NCBI GenBank assembly: GCA_958366705.1
Contig: CATXCB010000018.1
Coordinates: 1 to 30,793 of the forward strand
Source of the DNA: an uncultured bacterium
Lineage (GTDB): Bacteria; Cyanobacteriota; Vampirovibrionia; Gastranaerophilales; Gastranaerophilaceae
Direction of reading: 5' to 3'
DNA length: 30,793 nt
Positions 23,786 to 30,481 of the stretch are shown here, in pieces. A program made the position numbers and the translations under genes. The notes under the pieces are model-generated. The model did no database searches. It saw only the letters and a program-made list of their open reading frames with translations, and was not told the DNA's origin. Each line of letters begins with the position of its first letter. Positions within the stretch are counted from its first letter, which is position 1.

Positions 23786-24427
23786 CTACCTAGCAACAGT
23801 ACTCCACCACTTAACCTCGCCAATTATGGCAAAGTCAAACTCAAGTTCTTTTGAAAAATCCACATAAAATGGGTCATATTTATCTTTGTTATCTGAAATA
23901 ACCTTAACTTTATTAGGCGGAATAAATTGTAAACGTTTTGCTATTAGTTTATTATTTAATCTTACACAATATATCTTTCCGTCAAACACTTCTGTTTTTG
24001 ACCTATCAACTAAAAGCAAAGAACCGGCTTCAATAGTTGGAAACATACTATCACCCTCACAAGGTACCATGTCAACAAATTGTTGACACGCCCCAACATC
24101 ATGTAATAATTTCAACCCAACAGAAAAATAACCGGTTGCAGTTTCATCAATAACCTCAACACCTGCTCCCATAGATGCTGTTAAATTTCCACGAACGGGG
24201 ATATCTATACAATCTACTTGTTCAACATTTGCATTAGTCGGGTATAAAGAAACATTATAAAATTTTTCTATTTTCTGTAACTCTGAAACAGAAACCTCAC
24301 TTTTTGGATTATTAAATTTTGACCCTATATTTTGTCTGGATGTCCCGATAATCTCACCAATTTTCGATTGTGATATTTTTAAACCTGTTAAATTTTGTAA
24401 TTTATCTTGTAATTCTACGTATTTCAT
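23786..24427 (-). CDS. CI/LexA-like repressor (XRE HTH + S24 peptidase)
   Basis: A 213-residue repressor. The N-terminal HTH (about residues 5-60) includes 'ISQSKIGEIIGTSRQNIGSKF'. The C-terminal S24 domain has the catalytic Ser127 in 'EGDSMFPTI', Lys164 in 'KLIAKRL', and a likely Ala88-Gly89 cleavage bond in 'ASMGAGVEV'. It should dimerise, bind operators between itself and the early promoter, and cleave itself when RecA is activated. AGG lies shortly before the ATG. Its divergent placement to the early block marks this as the lysis-lysogeny switch of a temperate phage. Confidence 0.9.
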   Translation of the reverse strand: MKYVELQDKLQNLTGLKISQSKIGEIIGTSRQNIGSKFNNPKSEVSVSELQKIEKFYNVSLYPTNANVEQVDCIDIPVRGNLTASMGAGVEVIDETATGYFSVGLKLLHDVGACQQFVDMVPCEGDSMFPTIEAGSLLLVDRSKTEVFDGKIYCVRLNNKLIAKRLQFIPPNKVKVISDNKDKYDPFYVDFSKELEFDFAIIGEVKWWSTVAR

Positions 24428-24441
24428 TTTAACCTATCTTT

Positions 24442-24454
24442 GTAAAAATTTTAC
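24442..24454. promoter_or_regulatory. operator-like palindrome 1
   Basis: GTAAAA-A-TTTTAC, a 13-bp inverted repeat 15 bases upstream of the repressor start. It shares half-sites with the second palindrome 26 bases away, in line with cooperative repressor dimers. Confidence 0.6.
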
Positions 24455-24467
24455 TTACATTTTTAAA

Positions 24468-24480
24468 TTTTACTGTAAAA
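24468..24480. promoter_or_regulatory. operator-like palindrome 2
   Basis: TTTTAC-T-GTAAAA, a 13-bp inverted repeat with the same half-sites as palindrome 1 in inverse order. It ends six bases before the -35 box of the early promoter, a good position for repression of it and for control of the repressor's own promoter. Confidence 0.6.
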
Positions 24481-24486
24481 AAAAAC

Positions 24487-24515
24487 TTGACAATCTTTAT
24501 TAAATTTTGTATAAT
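24487..24515 (+). promoter_or_regulatory. early rightward promoter (consensus)
   Basis: TTGACA (24487-24492), a 17-base spacer and TATAAT (24510-24515): a perfect sigma-70-type promoter. Predicted start about 24522. It reads into the early block and lies next to the operator-like palindromes, so it should be the repressor's main target. Confidence 0.85.
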
Positions 24516-24521
24516 AAACTT

Positions 24522-24984
24522 GTTAGATAAATTTGTTAAATATATAAGCTAATATATTTCAAATAATTTGACAATTCAATCGAATTTAACTGATTGTTAA
24601 GCGGCTTGAGGCAACCAAGCATAAAAAGCGGGAATGCAAAGCATAACAAAGGGTTTAGCGGATTGAAAAACATAACATAATCGGGTTAGTCGCAGAAAAG
24701 GTCTTGAATAGAGCCCTCGTTAGGGCTAGCTCGGCTATGGAAAAAAATTGCACATTGAAAACTAAATAGACCCTAATTACCGGTAAATACCTTTAATACA
24801 AAGGACTGAATACACAGCGGAGAGACACCGACTGCAACCGTATTAACGGCGGTAATAAAGATGGAGCTTTTAATCAGCTTTCCGGAATTCCCGGAGAGCT
24901 GCCATAAGAGCTTAGATTTATAAATTGCTTCTACCCCCGAAGCTGACACCCCGGAAAGACGGGGATTTAAAGAAAGGAAACATT
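24522..24984 (+). other. long structured untranslated leader of the early operon
   Basis: About 460 bases with no convincing gene. It holds several inverted repeats: TTAAC/GTTAA (24586-24600), AGCCCT/AGGGCT (24712-24727), the palindrome TTACCGGTAA (24777-24786), an 11-bp stem with one G-U (24875-24885 with 24891-24901), and CCCCG/CGGGG (24949-24964) just before the first ribosome binding site. From 24600 on it is richer in GC than the neighbouring genes. It may act as an RNA element, for instance an antitermination leader of the put type, or contain a phage replication origin. Neither is shown. Confidence 0.45.
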
Positions 24985-25077
24985 ATGAAAGAATTTTTAA
25001 ACAGCCTTTTAGGCTCAATACTATTCGGACTCCCGCTATTATACGCATTTTATCAATATATTTTTATAGGAGAATAA
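24985..25077 (+). CDS. 30-residue hydrophobic peptide, first gene of the early operon
   Basis: A small unlisted gene with GAAAGGAA seven bases before the ATG. The peptide begins MKEFLNSLLGSILFGLPLL and ends with an aromatic stretch (YAFYQYIF) and Gly-Glu: one predicted membrane helix. The next gene's binding site (AGGAG) lies in its last codons, showing translational linkage. Immediate-early membrane peptides can act in superinfection exclusion or modify host membrane proteins. No family recognised. Confidence 0.55.
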   Translation: MKEFLNSLLGSILFGLPLLYAFYQYIFIGE

Positions 25078-25080
25078 AAA

Positions 25081-25323
25081 ATGATTACAGGTGATGATTT
25101 TGCAAACAGTTTAAACTCTATTATTTTATACAAAAAAATTTCGGCGATAGAGGACAAAATGTATCAACTCAAAAAAGATTCTGATTCTATGACTGTTGAT
25201 ATCCCAGAGTTTTGCAAACCTGTAGAAGAAAGGTTTGAAACCATTGTAAACAGACAAATAAATCAAATGATTCAAGATAATACACTTGATTATTTTTACA
25301 AAAAAGCTTTAAGTAATATTTAA
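25081..25323 (+). CDS. hypothetical early protein
   Basis: An 80-residue helical, charged protein (start MITGDDFANSLNSIILYKK). It has AGGAG nine bases before the ATG and lies three bases after the small membrane peptide gene. No motif recognised. A strong hairpin terminator follows 16 bases after its stop, so it and the preceding peptide would be the only genes made from the early promoter without read-through. That is the place where many phages encode an early regulator; this is inference from position only. Confidence 0.55.
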   Translation: MITGDDFANSLNSIILYKKISAIEDKMYQLKKDSDSMTVDIPEFCKPVEERFETIVNRQINQMIQDNTLDYFYKKALSNI

Positions 25324-25338
25324 AAACTATCTATCTAC

Positions 25339-25405
25339 AGAGGGGACTTGTTACTAAACATTAGTGAACATGCTTAATTCCATTATTATATCCCCTCTTT
25401 TTTTT
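25339..25405 (+). terminator. intrinsic terminator 1 with large loop
   Basis: AGAGGGGA (25339-25346) pairs with TCCCCTCT (25391-25398), and a run of eight Ts follows from 25398. The 44-base loop contains a second small hairpin, ACTAA/TTAGT (25353-25357 with 25361-25365). The loop is long for a plain terminator and could host an alternative (anti-terminator) fold. Confidence 0.75.
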
Positions 25406-25434
25406 AGATTTATCTTAACCCTGATAACATTTAC

Positions 25435-25479
25435 AGCCGGCGTACATATCCTTATTATCTTTACTTAAGCCGGCTTTTT
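25435..25479 (+). terminator. intrinsic terminator 2 with large loop
   Basis: AGCCGGC (25435-25441) pairs with GCCGGCT (25469-25475), followed by TTTTT. The loop is 27 bases. Coming after terminator 1 with no obvious promoter between, it doubles the block on read-through from the early promoter into the recombination genes. Confidence 0.7.
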
Positions 25480-25500
25480 ATTATGAAAGGATTGCAAATT

Positions 25501-25677
25501 ATGTGTGGATATGACCCATTTTATTGGTATGACTGGGAACTTGACCGTCAATATGAAGCGTTCGAACACGGATTCGATAACTATGAAGATTATTACAATT
25601 CTATACATGATGGCATAGATAATGACATTTTTGACAGGCTACATGATGAACAAAAAAAAGAAAGGATTGAAAAATGA
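25501..25677 (+). CDS. small acidic aromatic-rich protein
   Basis: A 58-residue protein, very rich in Asp, Glu, Tyr and Trp (MCGYDPFYWYDWELDRQYEA...). I chose the ATG at 25501 because AAAGGA lies nine bases upstream; an in-frame ATG at 25483 sits in the terminator T run without a binding site. Strongly negative small phage proteins may mimic DNA (anti-restriction or anti-CRISPR type), but no specific family is recognised. It overlaps the next gene by four bases (ATGA). Confidence 0.6.
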   Translation: MCGYDPFYWYDWELDRQYEAFEHGFDNYEDYYNSIHDGIDNDIFDRLHDEQKKERIEK

Positions 25678-26585
25678 GTACAAATTATTTAATGCAACAA
25701 GAAACAGCAACAATGACAGCCATGCCGACAAATGTCGGTCAGGAAGTTGAAAAAACAAGAGCTTTGCAAGAAGTTCAAGCTGCTATTTTTATGGCAAGAC
25801 AATTCCCCCGGGATGAATTCAGAGCACAAAAAAAGATTATGGAAGCGGCAAAAAGATTGAGTATGGCAGAAAAAGCCATTTACTGTTTCCCGCGTGGAGG
25901 GCAACAAGTAAAAGGGGCATCCATTAGAACTGCAGAAACAATCGCTAAATACTGGGGTAACTTATCTTACGGGATTAAAGAATTAAGTCAAAATCAAAGT
26001 GACCATACATCAGAGATGATGGCTTATTGCTGGGATTTAGAAAGCAACGTCAGAGTTGAACGAATTTTTAAAGTAAGACACATAAGAGATACTAAAGGTG
26101 GCAGCAAATTACTAACTGACCAGAGAGATATTTACGAAAAGACTGCAAACGATGGAGCCAGACGTCTTAGAGCTGCAATTCTTGAAGTACTGCCTGCAGA
26201 TATTGTGGAAGACTTTTTACAAGCTTGCGAAAAGACTATGGAAGGTTCAAGCGATAAGCCATTAAAAGAAAGAATTTCAGCAATGTTAAAAGCATTTGAA
26301 GACTTCGGGGTTACACAAGAAATGATTGAGCAAAGAATCGGTACTCGTGCCGAGAATTTTGTAGTAAAAAATGTTGTTGATCTGGGTTCAATTTACAATT
26401 CAATTAAAAATAATTTTGCCCCGGTTGAACAATATTTTGATATGCCAAATGCAGCGGAAAAACAAGCAGCTGAAACAACAAAGAAATTAAAGGCTAGTAA
26501 ACCGGATGTTAAAAAATCAGATTATGAACCAACAGACGAAGAAATAAACGCAGTTTATGAGGCTTATAATGAAGTTAACCAATAG
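25674..26585 (+). CDS. RecT-like ssDNA-annealing recombination protein candidate
   Basis: A 303-residue protein. The central part, 'AIYCFPRGGQQVKGASIRTAETIAKYWGNLSYGIKEL' followed by 'AYCWDLESNVRVERIFKVRHIRDTKGGSKLLTDQRDIYE' and 'NDGARRLRAAILEVLP', belongs to a phage family that lies next to RecE-type exonucleases, as here. Gene order and the 'RGG..v.G.siR.aE..A' pattern resemble RecT/Redbeta-like annealing proteins, which coat and anneal single strands during phage recombination. The C-terminus is a charged, disordered tail. The family is recognised; the annealing activity is inferred. Confidence 0.55.
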   Translation: MSTNYLMQQETATMTAMPTNVGQEVEKTRALQEVQAAIFMARQFPRDEFRAQKKIMEAAKRLSMAEKAIYCFPRGGQQVKGASIRTAETIAKYWGNLSYGIKELSQNQSDHTSEMMAYCWDLESNVRVERIFKVRHIRDTKGGSKLLTDQRDIYEKTANDGARRLRAAILEVLPADIVEDFLQACEKTMEGSSDKPLKERISAMLKAFEDFGVTQEMIEQRIGTRAENFVVKNVVDLGSIYNSIKNNFAPVEQYFDMPNAAEKQAAETTKKLKASKPDVKKSDYEPTDEEINAVYEAYNEVNQ

Positions 26586-27339
26586 TAATTATTATTCTCA
26601 AAAAGCAAATCAAGCTTTCTTTTCAGTTAGTCAGGTAAAAGACTTTATGAAATGCGAAGCTTATGCAATGGCTAAAATTAATGGGGAGTGGGAGGAAGAA
26701 CCCACTCCCGCTATGATGATAGGGTCATATGTGGATAGCTTTTTTGAGGGAACGTTGGATGAATTCAAAGAACAAAACCCACAAATCTTTAAGAAAGATG
26801 GAACCTTAAAATCTGATTATATCAAAGCTGAAAAAATCATAGAAAGAGTGTCAAAAGATGAGCTTTTTATGAAATGTATGTCAGGTCAAAAACAAGTAAT
26901 TATGACAGGAGAACTCTTTGGAGCTAACTGGAAAATCAAAATGGACAGTTACTTACCTGATGAGGCAATAGTTGATTTAAAATGTGTCAGAAAACTTCGT
27001 GATATAACTTTCAAAAACGGTTGGAAACAATCATTTATTGAGACATGGGGCTATGATTTACAGCTTGCAGTATATCAGGAAATTGTAAGGCAAAATACAG
27101 GGAAAAAATTACCTTGCATCATTGCTGGAGTTGATAAACAAGACATACCGGATTTAGATTGTATTTTAATTCCGGAAGACCAGTTAAAATTTCAGCTTGA
27201 CCAATTGCGTTGCAAAATGCCGCATATTATAGATGTAAAAAATCATAATATTGAGCCTGTAAGATGTAGTCACTGTGATTATTGCAGAGCTACAAAGAAA
27301 CTGGAACGACTTATATCACCGGATGAATTAATTGCATAA
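26569..27339 (+). CDS. PD-(D/E)XK exonuclease (RecE/DUF3799-like)
   Basis: A 256-residue nuclease. Catalytic elements: Asp126 in 'WKIKMDSY', Asp136-Leu-Lys138 in 'AIVDLKCVR', and the QxxxY-type motif 'YDLQLAVYQE' (Gln165, Tyr169). A cysteine at 29 and three near the end (C233-x2-C236-x2-C239) recall the iron-sulphur cysteines of Cas4/AddB-type nucleases. It should resect double-stranded ends for the annealing protein encoded just upstream. I chose the ATG at 26569, preceded by GAGG at a six-base spacing; an in-frame ATG four codons earlier lacks a site. It overlaps the upstream gene by 17 bases. Confidence 0.8.
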   Translation: MKLTNSNYYSQKANQAFFSVSQVKDFMKCEAYAMAKINGEWEEEPTPAMMIGSYVDSFFEGTLDEFKEQNPQIFKKDGTLKSDYIKAEKIIERVSKDELFMKCMSGQKQVIMTGELFGANWKIKMDSYLPDEAIVDLKCVRKLRDITFKNGWKQSFIETWGYDLQLAVYQEIVRQNTGKKLPCIIAGVDKQDIPDLDCILIPEDQLKFQLDQLRCKMPHIIDVKNHNIEPVRCSHCDYCRATKKLERLISPDELIA

Positions 27340-27372
27340 ATCAAATCTTAATAATGAAAGGAAAATAAAAAA

Positions 27373-27610
27373 ATGAAAATTGGTAGTGCGTGGAGCAAAA
27401 ACAAGTTCGGGAGGTAACTCTTATTTAAGTATAGGTATAGATGAATTTATAAAAGACCTATGCCCGATATTAAAAGATTATAACATTTCGCTTAACTTTA
27501 TAACTTATGGTGAGGGGGAACGAAAAGAAAACTCACCCGTTTACAGTGTAAATGTCTATAAAAAGAAAGAACACACAGAATCAGAAAATAATGAATTTGA
27601 TTCATTTTAA
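27373..27610 (+). pseudogene. DUF736-like protein, frame broken by one base
   Basis: An ATG at 27373 with AAAGGA upstream opens MKIGSAWSKNKFGR and then meets a stop at 27415. The +1 frame carries on as SGGNSYLSIGIDEFIKDLCP and ends ENSPVYSVNVYKKKE. Joined, 'MKIGSAWSKNK-SGGNSYLSIGID' reads as one natural DUF736-type start ('MKIG.AW.k..k.g..YlSi.ld'). One extra base between about 27403 and 27412 explains it. It is a sequencing error, a recent mutation, or programmed +1 frameshifting. DUF736 proteins are small and of unknown function. Confidence 0.6.
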
Positions 27611-27635
27611 TAAAGGATGAAATGAGGAGGGCAAA

Positions 27636-28376
27636 TTGAAAGAACAACAAGGCTATATTGCCCTTTTTAGGCAATTTTTATCGTGGGAATGGTTTACGGA
27701 TATAAATACCTGCCATCTGTTTATTTATTGTCTTTTGCGAGCAAATCATAAAGCCAAGAAATGGCGTGGAATAACCGTTCCCGCAGGAAGCTTTATTACA
27801 TCTTTAAATCATATATCACTCGAAACGGGTCTAACCCTGCAGCAGTGCCGAACTGCGTTAAATCACTTAAAATCAACATACGAGCTAACACACCAATCAA
27901 CACGCCAATATTCAATAATAACGGTGAATAACTGGGATAAGTGGCAAGGCAATCAACACACGAATCAACAAACAATCAACAAACAACTAACAACAAACAA
28001 TAATGATAATAATAGTACTATTAATACTAGTTATATTAATACACACACTATAGAAAAAAATGTGTGTGTGAAAAATTCAAATATAGAAATCTCAAAAGAA
28101 GATAAAAAAATTCTTAGAATGTATGCAAAAAATAACGGTGCTAAAAATATTAGCGCTTACGTACATCAACTGATTGTAAATGGGGGCTATTTAGAAATTT
28201 TAGAATCCGAACAGAAAAAAGCAGAAAAAAGACGAGCTGAACAGGCTCGTTTTTTAATTGAAAAAGAAAATCAAGAACAAGAACCGGAGCTAACAGAAGA
28301 GGAAAGGCAAAAAGCTCTGGAGAGAGCAAGAAAACTTGCAGGAATAGACAAGAAAAGGAGAGGTAAAAAACTATGA
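27636..28376 (+). CDS. replisome-organiser-like replication protein
   Basis: A 246-residue protein starting at TTG (GAGGAGGG five to six bases before; no better start). Residues 1-105 fit the winged-helix N-domain of phage replication proteins: 'GYIALFRQFLSWEWF', 'HLFIYCLLRANHKAKKWRGITVPAGSFITS', 'ISLETGLTLQQCRTALNHL', 'YSIITVNNWDKWQG'. Then an Asn/Thr/Gln-rich linker (110-140), a small helical part, and a Lys/Glu coiled C-terminus. It probably binds the origin and recruits the host helicase. No phage helicase or DnaC-like loader is seen in the window. It overlaps the next gene by four bases. Confidence 0.65.
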   Translation: MKEQQGYIALFRQFLSWEWFTDINTCHLFIYCLLRANHKAKKWRGITVPAGSFITSLNHISLETGLTLQQCRTALNHLKSTYELTHQSTRQYSIITVNNWDKWQGNQHTNQQTINKQLTTNNNDNNSTINTSYINTHTIEKNVCVKNSNIEISKEDKKILRMYAKNNGAKNISAYVHQLIVNGGYLEILESEQKKAEKRRAEQARFLIEKENQEQEPELTEEERQKALERARKLAGIDKKRRGKKL

Positions 28377-28906
28377 CAAAAACAAACACTAAAGAAAAAT
28401 CAGAATCAACAAACAAAGTAGAAGGAATGTTTATCGTAAAAGTTAAATTGAACAATGATAACACAGCTGCTATTTTTTACAGAACTTCAACTGATAAAGA
28501 AGCAAAAGAAGTATATTACACAGGCAAAGATCAAGTAACCGAAGAATTTAAAACAGCATTTCAGGCAACTGTGGCTGGCTTTTGCGGAGTAATTCCTAAA
28601 TTACAAGGAGATTCAAATAAAATTACAATGAATAGCATCAAATTTGATTATAATGCTTCCGGATTTTTAGATAAAGCTCTTTATTCTATAAAGTACGCTT
28701 TCAACGAACAAAATAACGCGGTTGTTAATATTTCTACTCCCATGCTTCCTATTTATAAAGAGGGATTAGATAACTGTTTCACTATTGCAGGAATTCACGT
28801 AAAAGCCCTACATGATGTAATTGCAGAAGCAAAAGCCTACATTAACGGTAAAACCAGAACTAAACAAATGAAGCTTGTTATAGATAATTCTGCAGAGCAA
28901 GAATAG
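28373..28906 (+). CDS. hypothetical early phage protein
   Basis: A 177-residue soluble protein. After a disordered Lys/Ser/Thr N-terminus (1-18) comes an alpha/beta part with 'FIVKVKLNNDNTAAIFYRTSTDKEAKEVYYTG' and 'MNSIKFDYNASGFLDKALYSIKYAFNEQNNAVVNISTPMLP'. Between replication and resolvase genes it may act in DNA metabolism, for example as a single-strand-binding-like protein, but I see no firm motif. It is coupled to the preceding gene by an ATGA overlap. Confidence 0.6.
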   Translation: MTKTNTKEKSESTNKVEGMFIVKVKLNNDNTAAIFYRTSTDKEAKEVYYTGKDQVTEEFKTAFQATVAGFCGVIPKLQGDSNKITMNSIKFDYNASGFLDKALYSIKYAFNEQNNAVVNISTPMLPIYKEGLDNCFTIAGIHVKALHDVIAEAKAYINGKTRTKQMKLVIDNSAEQE

Positions 28907-28918
28907 GAGAAAAATAAG

Positions 28919-29344
28919 ATGATAGAGTTTACAATCCCTGTACGGCCAGCAACAAAGAAAAATTCAGGACAAATCGTAATGCGTGGAAAATATCCGGTAT
29001 TACTTCCCTCAAAACAATATTTAGCATTTGAAAAAGAATGTCTCCCATATCTGAATCATGTTAAACAAGCTGCAGGGGTTATAAACTATCCCGTTAACAT
29101 TGAATGTCTTTTCTTTACTGAAACAAAAAGGAAAATAGACCTAACAAATCTCTTAAATGCCATTGATGATGCAATGGTTAAATCAGGTTTAATCCTTGAC
29201 GATAATCGAGATATCATAGCGGCTCATGATGGCAGTAGGGTTTTTCACGACAAATTCAATCCCAGAATTGAAATTAAAATAACAGAATTAAATGAATACA
29301 CACAATGGAACGACACAACATCTAAACAGGGAGGATTATTTTAA
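28919..29344 (+). CDS. rusA: RusA-like Holliday junction resolvase
   Basis: A 141-residue protein with the RusA pattern: an N-terminal strand 'MIEFTIPVRPATKKNSGQIV', 'KIDLTNLLNAIDDAMVKSGLILDDNRDI' with Asp74, Asp83/84 and Asp94/95 in the positions of the catalytic aspartates, and a final 'PRIEIKITEL' strand. It resolves branched DNA made in recombination and replication, clearing junctions before packaging. GGAG lies in the 12-base gap before its ATG; it overlaps the next gene by one base. Length is usual for the family. Confidence 0.85.
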   Translation: MIEFTIPVRPATKKNSGQIVMRGKYPVLLPSKQYLAFEKECLPYLNHVKQAAGVINYPVNIECLFFTETKRKIDLTNLLNAIDDAMVKSGLILDDNRDIIAAHDGSRVFHDKFNPRIEIKITELNEYTQWNDTTSKQGGLF

Positions 29345-29625
29345 TGAGTTACGTAGCACACGATTGCAGAAATAGCAGGTTACCTGAAAATCACAAAGAT
29401 TATTGCAATAATCGCTGGATTGATAAAGATTTAACCAATGCTAAAACTAACCCGCCAGACTGGAAATACTGTAGGGAATGTGCTGAAAAATTAGGAATTG
29501 ACTATGATGCACAAACCCCGACAAGTAATTTAACGGAAAAAGAATTAAAAGAATATGAGAGAAAATCTTCGCTTGCAAAATTAAATGCAAGGAAAAGAAA
29601 ATTATTAAATATACAACCACAATAA
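29344..29625 (+). CDS. small cysteine-containing phage protein
   Basis: A 93-residue protein with Cys8, Cys21, Cys43 and Cys46 ('WKYCRECAEKLG'), spaced so that they could hold one zinc ion, followed by a basic helix (KSSLAKLNARKRKLLN). No family recognised. Such small zinc-finger-like proteins are common in phage early regions and may bind DNA or RNA. It begins at the resolvase stop (TAATG). Confidence 0.6.
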   Translation: MSYVAHDCRNSRLPENHKDYCNNRWIDKDLTNAKTNPPDWKYCRECAEKLGIDYDAQTPTSNLTEKELKEYERKSSLAKLNARKRKLLNIQPQ

Positions 29626-29727
29626 GGGGGTAATTTGAAGAGTTTTTGCAATTTAGGTATAAACCCTTACAAAAATAATTTAACCCGCCTTAAACACGAT
29701 TTTAATAGACACAAAAAGGAAACAAAA

Positions 29728-29943
29728 ATGGAAGCAAAAACAAAAGAGATAAAATTCACAGAAAGAGAGATTAAAATTTTAGAGATGTTGTCCTATGGTT
29801 GGACAAACTCGGAAATTGCTGAATATTACAAACTTTGCAACAGTTCAGTCAATGGAATAATCATGAAATTACTAATTAAAACAAGTTCAATTAATAGGAC
29901 ACACCTTGTCCGCTGGGGATTTGAAAATAATTACTTGAAATAG
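29728..29943 (+). CDS. LuxR/GerE-type HTH regulator
   Basis: A 71-residue protein that is almost only a LuxR-type helix-turn-helix: 'FTEREIKILEMLSYGWTNSEIAEYYKLCNSSVNGIIMKLLIK'. The first-helix pattern 'LTeRE.evL.lla.G.sn.EIA' is clear. I chose the ATG at 29728 with AAAAAGGA before it; the frame is also open from a TTG at 29635 with GGGGG upstream, which would add a 31-residue basic N-terminus, so two products are possible. It may regulate late genes along with the next protein. Confidence 0.65.
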   Translation: MEAKTKEIKFTEREIKILEMLSYGWTNSEIAEYYKLCNSSVNGIIMKLLIKTSSINRTHLVRWGFENNYLK

Positions 29944-29956
29944 AGGATACAATGCG

Positions 29957-30478
29957 ATGTATGAAGAGATAACAACAGAGCGACTGGACAATTTTGGAGA
30001 AATAGTGCTGGAATACGAAACACTTTTAAGGTACAAATCTAACCTTGTTCAAAAAATCGGACTTTTGAAAAGTGTAGACCTCACAAGAACAAAAGTTCAA
30101 ACAGGCAACAATCACAAAACCAGTGAGCAGGAGCATTACGCTATAAAGCTTGAAAAAATCAACAAAAAAATCGCTGAATATGAAACATGGATACCTCCGG
30201 AAAAAGAAATTATTAAAAACCAGATTGCACGTGTGCCTAAACGAGATTACCGCAAGCTTTTAGTCCTCCGATACATAGAAAGGTGGAAATGGGCGGAAAT
30301 TGTTCAAGAGTTTTTTGAGTTTGAAAGTGATTTTGAAGAACAAAAACACTACCGCTATTGGGATACTGTTATGTACTGGAACAGACGGGCTTTAGAAGAA
30401 CTGGAAAAAATCAGCTCAAAACCGTATGTACCAATTGCAAGACAAATGCGTATAACTGAAATCAAGAAAGAAGGATAA
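29957..30478 (+). CDS. sigma-region-4-like HTH protein, late activator candidate
   Basis: A 173-residue protein: an N-terminal coiled coil, then 'IARVPKRDYRKLLVLRYIERWKWAEIVQEFF' and 'RYWDTVMYWNRRALEELEKI'. The second part resembles the sigma-70 region 4-like HTH of ArpU/DUF1492-type phage late activators ('i..L.d...r.vL..RYi...sw.eIa..l.....tv....r.al..l'). Such proteins stand at the end of early operons and turn on packaging and structural genes. The promoter at 23180-23208 is an obvious target. The role is inferred from similarity in pattern and from place. Confidence 0.65.
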   Translation: MYEEITTERLDNFGEIVLEYETLLRYKSNLVQKIGLLKSVDLTRTKVQTGNNHKTSEQEHYAIKLEKINKKIAEYETWIPPEKEIIKNQIARVPKRDYRKLLVLRYIERWKWAEIVQEFFEFESDFEEQKHYRYWDTVMYWNRRALEELEKISSKPYVPIARQMRITEIKKEG

Positions 30479-30481
30479 AAA

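Noticed and set aside
24568..24596. Second TTGACA downstream of the early promoter
   Set aside because: No -10 box at usual spacing (TGATTG at 17).
24747..24770. Similarity of the leader to rRNA spacer text (TTGAAAACTAAATAG)
   Set aside because: Short AT-rich match with no rRNA or tRNA around it.
24860..24922. 20-codon frame starting ATGGAGCTT in the early leader
   Set aside because: No ribosome binding site and it overlaps the strongest hairpin of the leader; structure explains the sequence better.
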